Positions 28,400 to 38,687 are shown, numbered from the stretch's first letter. The stretch: DNA of 64,000 nt from Prorocentrum cordatum (GCA_963575745.1 CAUYUJ010004585.1:1-64000), one strand, 5' to 3'. The notes: generated from the letters alone by a model not told the origin. Program-made: numbers and translations.

Positions 28400-29135
28400 A
28401 GCTCTACCCCCTCGCCTCGCAGGAGGCCCCGCATGGTGGAGGCCCACCCCTTCGCCTCGCAGGGGTAGCGTGTGGTCTACTCCTTCGTCACGAGGAATCG
28501 TCGCCCTCGACGTCGGACTGGCGTTTGTCGTCTTTTTCCGTGGTCGCGCCTGCGTGAGCAGACCACTCGGCGGCCTCTGTGCGGACGCACTCTATGAGGT
28601 CCTCGAACATGAAGATGACCCTGTCGAAATCGTCGCTGTTGATCTCGTTCGTGGTTGCGGTGAACAGCTCGAAGCCGTCCTGAACTGGCACTGTCGTGAG
28701 TATCGCGCGCGCGCCAGTCTCCGCCTGAATGCAACTGATGTTCCTGCCTTCCTCGCCGAGGACGCGGGACTCCCACTGGAAGTGCTCGGCGAAATTCTCG
28801 GTGTGTACGGGGTTGATATGTCCTGGTGAACTTCTGGTTGCTGGTGTGGCCTACCCCCTCGCCGCGCAAGGGTTCGCGGTGGCATACCCCCTCGCCGCGC
28901 CGGGGTCCGAAGGTGTCGTCGTCGTCGAAGCTGTCGCCGTCCTCCGCTTCAGAGCTCTTTGTCTCGCGGAGCTTGTGGCCTACCCCCTCGCCAGGAAGGG
29001 GTTCGCGGTGGCCTAACCCCCTCGCCAGGCAGGGTCCGAGGGAGTCGTCGTCATCGTCACGTCGAAACTGTCGCCGCCCTTCGCTTCGGAGCTAGTTTCG
29101 TGGAGCTCGTGGCCTGCCCCTCGCCGCGCAGGGGT
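28400..29135 (-). repeat. Interspersed GCGAGGGGGTAGGCC motif, seven copies
   Basis: On the minus strand the ~20-bp motif GCGCGGCGAGGGGGTAGGCC recurs near 28402, 28448, 28850, 28885, 28980, 29015 and 29112 with small changes. It separates short coding-like blocks, two of which are imperfect duplicates (GGHKLRETKSSEAEDGDSF type, near 28920-28995 and 29045-29118). The copies could be related short introns or a minisatellite. Confidence 0.6.
28488..28822 (-). CDS. KH-domain protein, C-terminal exon
   Basis: The minus-strand frame begins after a plausible CACCAG acceptor and ends with TGA at 28488. It encodes HTENFAEHFQWESRVLGEEG, then RNISCIQAETGARAIL and FDRVIFMFEDLIECVRTEA. GEEG followed by RNISCIQAETGARAIL matches the GxxG loop and flanking helices of a type I KH RNA-binding domain; the acidic tail (DVEGDDSS) is disordered. 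An in-frame TAG at 28851-28853 shows that the exon starts downstream of it. It is probably the last exon of the locus headed by the leader relics at 29.6 kb. It could be an RNA-binding host protein or a decayed retrocopy. Confidence 0.55.
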
Positions 29136-29153
29136 CCGGGAGAAACGACGACG

Positions 29154-29483
29154 TCAATGCTGTCGGGGTCCGCGTGCTGCAGCTTCTGTGGGTCCTTGGT
29201 GTCCTTGCCGCTGCTCCTCTAGGTCCACGTGTTGCTGCTCCTCTGGGTCCATGGTTTGCTCCGGTGCGGCCTCGACATTCTGCTTGATGACGGGCTCGAT
29301 GTAGTGCATCCTCGCGTTGACCTCGCCTTGCAGAGGGTCGGCCTCTCCGACGAGGCTCCACAGCAAGTCGTCCGTTCTATGCCATGATAAGCGACGCTGA
29401 AAATAGGCGATGAGCCAAGTCTGCTGGTGCACCTTAGCACTTGTGACAATTCTCGCCTGTGCCTGTCTGCCCTTTCGTGCCAC
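29154..29483 (-). CDS. Possible upstream coding segment of the KH locus
   Basis: A minus-strand frame of 109 codons contains WLIAYFQRRLSWHRTDDLLW and MHYIEPVIKQNVEAAPEQT, then an E/Q-rich end. Its composition is protein-like and unlike that of the neighbouring repeats. A second, out-of-phase frame just upstream (KQKPVVHVVMSQEQSEWHER, about 29420-29560) also looks coding, so a frameshift or an intron separates them. There is no recognised domain. It lies between the leader relics and the KH exon on the same strand. Confidence 0.35.
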   Translation of the reverse strand: MARKGRQAQARIVTSAKVHQQTWLIAYFQRRLSWHRTDDLLWSLVGEADPLQGEVNARMHYIEPVIKQNVEAAPEQTMDPEEQQHVDLEEQRQGHQGPTEAAARGPRQH

Positions 29484-29623
29484 TCGGACTGCTCTTGACT
29501 CATGACCACATGAACCACTGGTTTCTGCTTTCGTGATCTCCGTGATACGGGGCTTCGCACATCATGTCGTAGGCGCGCCTTGCCCGAACCTCGCCATTCC
29601 TGCCACGTGCCATGCCATGCCTG

Positions 29624-29642
29624 GTTGAGCCAAGATGGTCGG
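29624..29642 (-). other. Spliced-leader relic, inner and older
   Basis: Minus strand CCGACCATCTTGGCTCAA: a diverged leader lying about 15 bp inside the better-preserved relic at 29657-29677. Confidence 0.65.
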
Positions 29643-29656
29643 GGCACGCGACGCGG

Positions 29657-29677
29657 CTTGAGCCAAAATGGCTACAG
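29657..29677 (-). other. Spliced-leader relic, outer
   Basis: Minus strand CTGTAGCCATTTTGGCTCAA followed by G; it matches the dinoflagellate leader except at the extreme 5' end. Next to it, (GGA)n begins in the same sense. Confidence 0.9.
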
Positions 29678-29679
29678 AC

Positions 29680-29866
29680 TCCTCCGCCTCCTCCTCCTCC
29701 TCCTCCTCCTCCTCCTCCACTGCCTCCTCCTCCTCCTCCTTCTCCTCCTCCTCCTCTTCCTCCCTCACCTCCTCCGCCTCCTCCTCCTCCTCCTCCTCCT
29801 CCGCCTCCTCCTCCTCCTCCTTCTCCTCCTCCTCCTCCTCCTCCTCCTCCTCCTCCTCCTCCCGTG
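29680..29866. repeat. (CCT)n tract next to the leader relic
   Basis: CCT/CTCCGC triplets on the plus strand, starting a few bases from the outer leader relic. Confidence 0.95.
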
Positions 29867-30560
29867 AGCGCCAGCGCAGTCTGCGGCGCGCGCGCGCCCA
29901 CCGCCCCTCCGACGCCGAACGGGGTCTGGGAGACGTCGGGAATTTGAAAGCGAGGCCCCTGAGGCTGCGAAGGCCGCTGGCAGTGCCGCCGCCGACGTCC
30001 GCGGTGCCGGCCGCTCCGACAGCAGGCCTCGCCTGGGTCCTGGGAGGTTCTGGCCTGGGACGGCAAGGGCAGAGGCAGCGTCACGCTCTCGGGCCCGTGG
30101 GCTCCACAGGCGGTCGAGGGGGCCGTCGTGGCGAGGAGTGGCCGTCGAGGGGTGGTGCACATGCCGAGTCTGCTGGGGGGCCGTGTCCATGCCTTGGATG
30201 CTCATTCTGGGGACCTTCCTGGAGCCACTCGCTCCACTCGTGCGTCGAGGCTGCGTCAAACGTCCGTCGAATTGGGTCGACCCTGTGTCGAACCTGAGTC
30301 GAACTGGGGTCAAACAGATCCATTAGGGGGGCTCCAGGACGTCCGCAAAACGAGCATCTAACATGTCTGTGCCGCAGCCCACGGAAGATACCTGCAAGCA
30401 GACGTAGCGAGATCCTCCTGTGCGTGATCTTCGCAGTGCAGAAGGGCGTTCGCGCCGTGGGCCACCTGCCCGCCGCTGCCCTCGCACCCGAGTGCTCAAT
30501 GATGCCGATGTCCAGAGATACTCCTCCTTCTTCTCATATTTCTCATCCTGTTTTCATACG
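29867..30560. other. No gene recognised
   Basis: GC-rich with open frames on both strands and no motif. At 30240-30310 a run of GTCGAAC/GTCGAAT-type variants forms a short degenerate repeat. Confidence 0.35.
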
Positions 30561-30569
30561 TTGTATCAT

Positions 30570-31323
30570 CCTGTCTCTCCTCCTCCTCCTCCACCTCATC
30601 CTTCTCCTCCTGCTCCTCCTCCTCCATTCCCTTCCCTCATAAGTGACTCCTCCCTGACGCCCCCCCGAGGCTGGTCGAAAGGGTGGTTGAGGGCGGGTGG
30701 CTTTCAACATGTGTATCTCGCCCCAGCGCCGCGAACATTCGTCCTAACAAATGTAAGAACTTCACGGATTGAAGGCAAGTCGTTTTCAACATGTAGCTCT
30801 CGCCGTAGCACCGCGCACAAAAACTTTGAAACATTGCAAGAGTTTTACGGATTGAGGGCGGGCCGTTTTCAAAATGTGGCTCTCGCCTTAGCGCCGCGCG
30901 CATTCGTCTTAAAATGTTGCATGCGACTCACAGACTGAAAAGGGTTCCTTTTCAACATGTGGCTCTCGCCTTAGCGCCGCGGAGATTCGTCTTAAACTGC
31001 CAGGGCGCAACAGTTCCGCTGATTCGCGGTGTTGAAGTCCGAGGAATGGTGCCATGGCACGATTCAGAATCGACAAGACGCAACAACCTGTTCCATTCGA
31101 GGTCTTGAAATCCCGACAATGCTGCTTTGGCACGCTTCAAGATCTTCAAACGGTGGTCTCCCAACGGGACACTTCCTTCAGTGGAAATGAGTCCTTGTAG
31201 GGGCCCATGAAGATTGAGCTTCGGGGAGAGTTGATTCCAATATCGTTGATGAGTCTTGGGTTTACACTGGTCCTCCTCATCCTCCTCCTTCGACATGCTT
31301 TCGGGCGTTCCCGTAGTGTCAGA
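30570..31323 (+). repeat. Dispersed element D, copy 2
   Basis: It begins at a (CCT)n tract and has four ~82-bp units (GGCTCTCGCCTTAGCGC near 30714, 30798, 30878, 30960). The unique tail is also found in copy 1 (TGTTGAAGTC, AGATCTTCAAACGG, TTTACACTGGTCCTCC), before (CCT)n resumes. Confidence 0.8.
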
Positions 31324-31374
31324 TCCTCCTCCTCCTCCTCCTCCTCCTCCTCCTCCTCCTCCTCTCGTGGAGGG
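31324..31374. repeat. (CCT)n tract
   Basis: Short pure CCT run about 100 bp 3' of gene copy 2. Confidence 0.9.
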
Positions 31375-31472
31375 CGGACCCCTCTCAGCCTGGAGCCCCG
31401 CTGAACGGCTCCCGGGCGGTCGGTTGGCTGGCCAACGATGTAGCCTGTGGCGTTGCCAGCACCTGTGGCCGC

Positions 31473-32125
31473 CTACAGCTTGTAGTCGAAGAAGTTGCCG
31501 AAGTACCTGAGGTAAACAATCCGCAGCGCAAATATCTGAGGATGAGGAGGAGGCGGAGGAGGACGACGACAAACATTTACAGCATTTACGCTTGCAGATT
31601 GTAGCGTACGGCAGGTTCGTGTCGTGTCGACCCTTGCGTTGGTTCCTGACACCGCGGGGATCGTTCAACCTTGAACGATCGGGCGTATCCGAAACGTCCA
31701 AATCGTTCCACATCGAACGGCTCTGGGTCGCCCGCGGCGTTCAACGTTGAACGCCGCTGGCGGGGTCGCCGCCGGTCGACACGACGCGAACCCACCGTAA
31801 CTCCTGAGTACCCTGGGCCAGTGTTGCCGCTCAGCACGCACAAGCAGAGGAACACGATGGAGAACGAGACCACGTAATTTCCGCTCTGCTCATAGAGGTC
31901 AGCCCGGGCCTTGGCGCGCCAGTCTCCTCCCGCCGACGACGGACGCGACGGTGCCGGCGACGGCGACCCGCCGAAGAACTGCATCTCCACGCTGGGCTCG
32001 CGCTGGCCAGCACGCAGGCCCGCCGTCGCCGGCGTCCCCACGAAGCTCAGCCCCAGAGAGGCCACCGACACGACGGCCACGACCGCGACGGCGCAGGAGA
32101 TCAGCAGCGAGGAGGAGCGGGCCAT
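31473..32125 (-). CDS. Plastid-targeted single-pass membrane protein, copy 2 (two exons)
   Basis: Exon 1 is 31812-32125 and exon 2 is 31473-31506, with a 305-bp GT-AG intron (31507-31811) that carries element A copy 2. The predicted 115-residue protein is the same as in copies 1 and 3: signal peptide, FVGTP motif, linker, one membrane span and a GPGYFGNFFDYKL end. The 5' flank up to about 32350 and the 3' flank (GGCTCCCGGGCGGTCGG) match copy 3, so these two arose by duplication of a unit larger than the gene. About 75 bp upstream of the ATG, GCTGTTTCTGCTCAAG is weakly leader-like; the same feature occurs in copy 3. Confidence 0.85.
31608..31798. mobile_element. Inverted-repeat element A, copy 2 (intronic)
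   Basis: It begins ACGGCAGGTTCGTGTCGTG and ends CACGACGCGAACCCACCGT; the 25-bp ends are complementary at about 22 positions. It lies inside the intron of gene copy 2. Copies 1 and 3 of the gene lack it at this site, giving an empty-site comparison. TA flanks both ends and is a possible target duplication. Confidence 0.85.
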
Positions 32126-32349
32126 GGCGTCGAAAGGCGGCTGCGGTGAGCGACGCGGGCTGGGCGGGCGACTGCGGTGCCTGATTGACTCCAGAGTCTT
32201 GAGCAGAAACAGCCGCGGACAAAAGGCGGAGGAAGACCCACAGTGGCCGTGACGGCGGCTTCACCCAAACCAGGAGTAGGAACAATGGAGGATGGGCGTG
32301 AGTCGGGGCAGCAGCAGGGTCAGGAAGAAGAGAGAAAAGACAACGAGGA

Positions 32350-32702
32350 GGTCAACATTCTCCCATTTCTGTTTTCCCAGCCGTCTTGTGGAGTCGGGAC
32401 CTCGCTTTGAACAGACTGCGCCCCGCGTCTCCTCCTCTTCTCCTCTCCTGTCCTCTCCCCTTCCCCCTCCCTCTTCTGTTCCCTGCCTCTGCTCTCTGCA
32501 TGCCCATCCCATGTCGGCACACCGCACACCCATCACACGCTTCGCGGCCCGTGGAGCTCCACCGAAGGCCGAAGTCGCTGCGCTCGCATGGCACCACCGC
32601 GCCCATGTCGGCACACCTCTCACACGCTTCGCGGCCCCATCGGGAGCTCCACCGACAGCCCAAGTGGTTGCGCTCGCATGACACCGCCGCATCAATTTCG
32701 GT
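32350..32702. other. No gene; short duplicated block
   Basis: A 70-bp direct duplication (ACACGCTTCGCGGCCC near 32536 and 32622) is the only structure seen. Confidence 0.5.
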
Positions 32703-32812
32703 GCACCCCTATGTATGTATGTATATATATGTATGTATATATGTATGTATGTATGTACGTACGTACGTATGCATGTATGCATGTATGTATGTACATGTAT
32801 AGGTATATGTAT
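32703..32812. repeat. (ATGT)n microsatellite
   Basis: ATGTATGTATATATGT-type repeats with a (GTAC)n patch. Confidence 0.95.
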
Positions 32813-33021
32813 AATCCGCCGGCCCCCTTGTGGGGCCACCAGGCTGCGAGGCGCGTGATTCGCAGTTTCCTGTACCAGTTGTAGTTTGTAATTTCCAGTG
32901 TTACAGTTCTGCTTCTTGCTGGTTACTGTAACTAGTTGATTGACCGCGCGAGGGGAGGGAGGCCCAAACCAAATTTTTAGCACCACCTGGGCGCGTTGTC
33001 TGAATTGCTGGGGGGGCTCAA

Positions 33022-33415
33022 AATCGACACCCCTCACGCAGATCCGCGGGGTCAGGGTCCAAAAACACATTTCTGAAATTCGGGCCACCCCTCACGCAGA
33101 TCCGCGGGGTCAGGGTCCAAAAACACAAGGGACTTTACATTTCTGAAATTCGGTGCCACCCCTCACGCAGATCCGCGGGGTCAGGGTCCAAAAACATAGG
33201 GGATTTGCCACATTTCTGAAATTCGGTGCCACCCCTCACGCAGATCCGCGGGGTTAGGGTCCAAAAACACAGGGGCTTTGCCACATTTCTAAAATTCGGT
33301 GCCACCCCTCACGCAGATCCGCGGGGTCAGGGTCCAAAAACAAAGGGGATTTGCCACATTTCTGAAATTCGGTGCCACCCCTCACGCAGATCCGCGGGGT
33401 CAGGGTCCAAAACCT
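33022..33415 (+). repeat. 73-bp tandem repeat, six units
   Basis: CCCTCACGCAGATCCGCGGG recurs at 33031, 33088, 33160, 33233, 33306 and 33379. The last four intervals are 72-73 bp and the first unit is shortened. Units are nearly identical, so the expansion is recent. Confidence 0.95.
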
Positions 33416-33477
33416 GCTCTTCCATGGCCCATTCTCCGAGAGAGGGGGCCGGCGGCAGGGGGCGAAGCCCTTACGGT

Positions 33478-34010
33478 CACATGTGTATGTATGTATGGAT
33501 GTATATATTTATATATGTATATATATATATATATATGTGTGTGTGTGCATGTATGTATGTAAGTAAGTATGTGTGTATGCATGTGTGCATGTATGCATGT
33601 ATGCATGTATGTATGTATATATGGATGTCTGCCTGTCTGTCTGTCTGTCTGTCTGTATGCATGTTTGTATGTATGTATGTATGTGTGTGCGTGCATGCAT
33701 GTATGTAGATATGCATGGAAACATGTATGTATGTATGTATATGTATATGTAGACGCAACTGTAACTCTGTATGATCATGTATGCATATACACATACATAT
33801 ATACATGTATATGGAACTGCATATGCATGTGTATGTGTATGTGTACATGTACATGCGCATATACATATATATATGTATGTGTATGTGTATATGTATATGG
33901 TTATGTATATGTACATGTATGTTTGTATACATGTATGTATGTATGTGTGTATATGTGTACGTATGTATGATATGCACATGCGAATATATATATATATATA
34001 TATACATCAC
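33478..34010. repeat. (ATGT)n / (TA)n microsatellite, 530 bp
   Basis: Compound ATGT, ATGC, CTGT and TA repeats. Met/Tyr/Cys/Val and His/Ile/Thr frames across it are artefacts. Confidence 0.95.
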
Positions 34011-35082
34011 TCTCTCTTTCTCTCTTACCTGGATAATGTCTCCATAGCGAGGGTGGTGCGAGTCGCATGGGCAAAGTTGCTCTGGCGAGAACGCATATGG
34101 CCCTGCGCGACGCTGGGGAAGCTATGCTCGGCACGTCTCGGCGAAGACGGACGCCGAGATACCCTTCCACACCTCTGCTATCCTCAACTACGCAACCCTG
34201 CCGCGAGGCACTGAATGGAGTATGCTAAGCTCCTCCTCGATATCGAATGGTGACATTGCTCTTCAAGGGCCCCAGACCCCCAAATCACGCTCCCGGGTCC
34301 TGGCCGCTATCCGCGTGACTTTTCCCACGGCCCTAGAGTGTAGCTGGGATTCCACACGTCCCGCGTGTCCCAAATGGCCCTGCCAGGCCATCCTGGAACC
34401 CTCTTCGGGGCCTCTTGGCCAGCCTTCCAGGCACTGGGACCAACCCATTTTTTACAGGAATTCGACCTTCCGGCCCTCAGAGCGTCCAAGTCGGCCCAGG
34501 CCCCAAAGATCGCTCACAAGACTCACATTGGCGCCCAAGAGGCCCTCAGAGGCTCCCAAGACGCCCCCAGGAGGCCGCAAGGGGCTCCCAACAAGCTCCC
34601 AGGATACCTCTCGAGGAGCTTGCGTCCACGACCCAGACGCGGTGGCGGATGGGTCGAAGGCCACAGACGCACTGCTCTCCTGGCACGGTTGCTCTGCAAC
34701 TGTCGGGGGCGCGCAAACATGGATTAGCGATCCATGGACTTGGCGCGCGGTCGCCAAATCCATGGATCGGGGGAGGTGTCCTCCCCAAAATGCGGCCCGT
34801 GCCGCCTCGTTCGGCGGCGGAAATCCGCGATTTCCCATGGAAACGGGACCCGTCGCTAATCCACGCCCCCTTCATCCATGCTTGCGATCGCCTGAGACAG
34901 AGCAGCCCCCTCCACTCCGCAAGATATGCGATATGCCCTCTTGTTTTGGTCCGTTCGTTCTGCTGCTCACCCCACTGGTCGAGGATCCGCGGCCGTGCCA
35001 GCGGCACTTCAGGCGTGTTAGAGTGCTTGCAGGTTGTATGGCAAGATTTCTGTAAGTAGGGACGCCCCCTCCCCCAGCTCTC
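34011..35082. other. No secure gene; degenerate CCCAAGAGGC repeat
   Basis: At 34470-34620 a degenerate repeat of GGCTCCCAAGACGCCC type occurs, as at 7.2 and 12.6 kb. Overlapping frames on the plus strand are by-products. At 34720-34780, ATGGATTAGCGATCCATGG and CCAAATCCATGGATCGG form short palindromes. Confidence 0.4.
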
Positions 35083-35162
35083 CCTCCCTCCTCCCCCTTT
35101 CTCCTTCTTCCTCCTCCTCCTCCACCTCCTCCTCCTGCTCCTCCTCCTCCTCCTCCCCTCTC
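35083..35162. repeat. (CCT)n tract
   Basis: Short CCT run with CTCCTG interruptions. Confidence 0.9.
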
Positions 35163-36656
35163 ACCCCACCCTTCTAGACCACGCGACCTTACAACAATGG
35201 CCTCCCTAGAGTTTGCTCTCTGGAGCCATGTTCGGTCTCCACGCGGCCCCAAGTGAGTCAACGATCTCTCCCAAACGGCTGCGATACGCCTTGTAACCAT
35301 GCAAAGATGGCCCATCGAAGCCCTAAAAGCTCTGGGATCCAACTAAGATGCTCTAGGAGGCCCCAACAAGCCTCTAAGAGACGCCCAAAGAGGCCTCCAG
35401 CGAGGCCTGGGGATTCACAAGCAAATGGTAATCACTGTTTTTGCTTCCGAGGCTTCTCGGGCCTCGGAACATCCTTCCGCCGTTTTCTTTCTGTAGCGGC
35501 GCGAGGAGGCCAGGGCCCCTCTCGCTGTGCTGCCGTGCTGGCACGGTTGCGGGGTCTGCCGCAGGCGGACCAATGATTGCTACTGTATAGAATCGCGAGC
35601 GCCGTGCTGGACCTCGCGCTGGTCAAAAAAACCTGAAAATTCTGGCTACCGGCTGCCAGCCAGCCGCGCCCCGAGGAGTTCGAGGAGACGTAAGAGTCGA
35701 GTCGTGGGGGCGCTCGGCTTGGCCTGACTGAGCATCGTTTAGCCGATCTCTATTCCCCCCCACTGGCGTGGCCCTGGCCCCGACGGCCGATTCACCCACC
35801 TATGCAGGGATCAATGATCTCGGGTCCTGGGTTCACAAGAACCCCCCCCCAAATGGAATGGGCCCCAGGGTTCCGCAGGCCCCACCCCCACGCCGACGCT
35901 GACGACGCACCCACATGGGGGAGGGAGAGGGGGTGCACCGGCACAACCACGCCACGCCCACATGGCCACGACCAAAGGGGGCCTTCGCGAGGCTCACGGG
36001 CATGCCCATCCAGCGGGGGGGAGCTCGATCCCATAAGCATGGGGGGGGCAATCCTGGGTCATATATGCCTTCTCCGTCGGGTTTCGCGGGGCCGATCCCC
36101 ACCTAGCAGAAACGGCGGGACCTTATCTGCAATTTGATGCGAACTCTCGCTGCGAACATCTTATGGAAACTGGACCGTCAAAATGCACACCTGGAGCTTA
36201 AAAAAGCGGCGGCAAAGCCGAGTTCTGGCAAACTCGAAAACTACGGCCCCCTAAAATGTGCCCGCCTAGCCCGAAAATCTTGGCCAGTCGGACCCCACAA
36301 GCCCAGCCCCTCAGCTTGAGGCTAAGAGGTTCGTCTGAGGTTTTCGAATTTGCTCGCTGGTTCTTTGAGTTTTGTTCGCCTCGGGATGCTAGTGCGTTCT
36401 AAGTATAATATGCCTGAATCCTCCCAAACGGCCGCAAGAGAGCCAAATCATGACCCGAAAACAAAGCTTCATTGCGTCGTGGAAATTAGTTTCCGCCTCT
36501 TGGAGACCTCGCCAGGCCGCGGGGCCGTCAAGCGACTCGGGATGGAAAGCTGGCCCCCGAAAAGGAATCCAGACTTCTGGGAAGCCACGTTGTGCACGAA
36601 AACCAAGACGTCCGATGTCTGAGTACTCCCACCACCATCCCTCCTCTGCGTGCTTG
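35163..36656. other. No gene; repeat L copy 2
   Basis: Repeat L copy 2 lies at 36470-36620 (CGCCTCTTGGAGACCTCGCC, then GATGGAAAGCTGG). Another degenerate CCCAAGAGGC patch is at 35310-35420. Open frames around 35800-36130 are on both strands without motif. Confidence 0.45.
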
Positions 36657-36725
36657 TGCTCCTCCTCCTCCTCCTCCTCCGCCTCCTCCCTCTCCTCCCA
36701 GTCCTTCTCCCCCTCCTCCTCCTGG
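36657..36725. repeat. (CCT)n tract
   Basis: Short CCT run. Confidence 0.85.
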
Positions 36726-36883
36726 AGGGCGGAGCCCCCCTGGCCTTGGAATCCCACTGGACGGCTCGCGGGGGCGCACTGATCTGGGTCAGCACAGACC
36801 CGAGCCGGCCAATGCCCTGTCGCGAAGCCCTGTCGCCGGCTGAGTAGCTCCCAAACCAGGGTCAGCCGAGGTTGGCGGCGAGC

Positions 36884-37016
36884 AAAGGGGGGAGGGGGGG
36901 GAAGGCTTCTTAGAAGGATGCCGCTTCTTAGAAGGTGCCGGCCCTACATCTACAGATAGAGTCTGCGCTTTCTAACAAGCAAGGGTGCTTCTAAGAAGCC
37001 TTCCCCCTCCCTCTAC
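36884..37016. mobile_element. Inverted-repeat element P
   Basis: GGGGGAAGGCTTCTTAGAAG at the left and CTTCTAAGAAGCCTTCCCCC at the right are inverted repeats flanking a ~75-bp interior that repeats the TTCTTAGAAG motif. MITE-like; it sits just downstream of gene copy 3. Confidence 0.75.
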
Positions 37017-37157
37017 CCCCCCCTGCGCGTCGCCGAGGAGGACGGAAAAAAGGAGTCGGCCCCACGTGGCTTACGTGAGCCCCGAGGCTCCCGGGCGGTC
37101 GGCTGGCTGGCCAACGATGCAACCTGTGGCGGCAGCGCCCCCGGCACCTGTGGCCGC

Positions 37158-37652
37158 CTACAGCTTGTAGTCGAAGAAGTTGCCGAAGTACCTGAGGTGA
37201 ACAGATGCGCAGCGCAAATATCTGACATTCATCGGACAGGAGACGACGAGGAGGAGAATAGGAGGAGGAGAAGGAGGAGGAGAACGATTAGCATTTACAA
37301 CATTTACGCTTGCAAGTTGTAACGCATCCCCCGAGTACCCTGGGCCAGTGTTGCCGCTCAGCACGCACAAGCAGAGGAACACGATGGAGAACGAGACCAC
37401 GTAATTTCCGCTCTGCTCATAGAGGTCAGCCCGGGCCTTGGCGCGCCAGTCTCCTCCCGCCGACGACGGACGCGACGGTGCCGGCGACGGCGACCCGCCG
37501 AAGAACTGCATCTCCACGCTGGGCTCGCGCTGGCCAGCACGCAGGCCCGCCGTCGCCGGCGTCCCCACGAAGCTCAGCCCCAGAGAGGCCACCGACACGA
37601 CGGCCACGACCGCGACGGCGCAGGAGATCAGCAGCGAGGAGGAGCGGGCCAT
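37158..37652 (-). CDS. Plastid-targeted single-pass membrane protein, copy 3 (two exons)
   Basis: Exon 1 is 37339-37652 and exon 2 is 37158-37191, with a 147-bp GT-AG intron (37192-37338). This copy has the shortest intron of the three, with only a short GGA patch and no inserted element, so it approximates the ancestral intron. The predicted protein (115 residues) is the same as in copies 1 and 2. The donor context (GGGTACTC) and acceptor context (CTCAG before GTACTTC) resemble each other. The upstream ~230 bp match copy 2, including the weak leader-like GCTGTTTCTGCTCAAG. Likely active in the plastid membrane; exact role unknown. Confidence 0.85.
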   Translation of the reverse strand: MARSSSLLISCAVAVVAVVSVASLGLSFVGTPATAGLRAGQREPSVEMQFFGGSPSPAPSRPSSAGGDWRAKARADLYEQSGNYVVSFSIVFLCLCVLSGNTGPGYSGDALQLASVNVVNANRSPPPSPPPILLLVVSCPMNVRYLRCASVHLRYFGNFFDYKL

Positions 37653-37885
37653 GGCGTCGAAAGGCAGCTGCGGTGAGCGACGCGGGCTGGGCGGGCGACT
37701 GGGAAGGCCGATGATGGTGCCTGACTGACTGCAGAAGCTTGAGCAGAAACAGCCGCGAACCAAAGACGGAGGAGGACGCACAGCTGCCGTGACGGCGGCT
37801 TCACCAAGACCAGGAAGAGGAACAATGGAGGATGGGCGCGAGTCGGGGCAGCAGCAGGGTCAGGGAGATGAGGGAAAGGACAACC

Positions 37886-38502
37886 ATCTATCTCCCCCTC
37901 TCTCTCTCTCTGTCTTTCTCGACGCATGGCGTACGGTGTGTCGAGCAGCTGTTCAGCTTAGCATGGCGTACTGTGTGGCTCCGTGAAACGTCGGTCACAT
38001 CATCTTGAAATCTCAAGCCGTCTAGGGCAGACGAGTCATTGCACCGGCCTCGCAGACGTGCTGCAGCGAATTTCTGCGTGGATTTTTGCACGAAGCGGCG
38101 AGCGAAAAACGAAGTGAATTTCGCGTGGATTCTTTCTGGTCTTCATTCCTGGCCAACCAGAAACCGCGCGAAATTCGCCTCGGAGTCCGGATCGAAATTC
38201 TCCAGGACACTCTGGGCCTACCCTATCGTTTTTCGAACGAAATCCGCTCTGCGATGTTGGCGCCATGAGACGAGGAGGACAGAGGGAGGGACGAGGGGGT
38301 TCGGACCTCGACGACCGCGACATCGAGGTCTGCGGCGGCAGCGACGACGACGTGTCGGCCGCACGCGGTCCTGCGCCACTCTGTGCTCCAGAGGTTCCCC
38401 GCGGACGGGAGGAATGAAGGACGGGATCCGGCGCCGCCCAAACAATACTCTGTGAGGGCCCCCCAGAAACCTGCCGTCGACATCTGTCCTGATCTTTCAA
38501 CC
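37886..38502. other. No gene seen
   Basis: Open frames on both strands, no motif. A (TC)n run is at about 37895-37920. Confidence 0.4.
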
Positions 38503-38687
38503 TATCGGGAGCGGCCAAGAGGGGGGTGTCCAAGAGGGGTGGGGGTGCAAATCATGACTGGCGGCATGTGCGCGGCCCAGCGGGGGGGCCAGGGACGCAA
38601 CGAAATGAGAAATCTGGGGAAATATCATGGCCCCCGCCATGATATCCACCCCCCCTAGTCATCACCCCCCTCTTTTCCGCCCCCGAA
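38503..38687. mobile_element. Inverted-repeat element M, copy 2
   Basis: The left end TCGGGAGCGGCCAAGAGGGG and right end CCCCTCTTTTCCGCCCCCGA are imperfect inverted repeats. The interior has a hairpin AATATCATGGCCCCCGCCAT continuing into GATATC. Confidence 0.75.

Noticed and set aside
33022-33415. CRISPR-like array of 73-bp repeats
   Set aside because: The whole 73-bp unit is conserved with no variable spacer, and the context is eukaryotic.
33478-34010. Met/Tyr/Cys and His/Ile/Thr reading frames
   Set aside because: Translation of ATGT and TA microsatellites.
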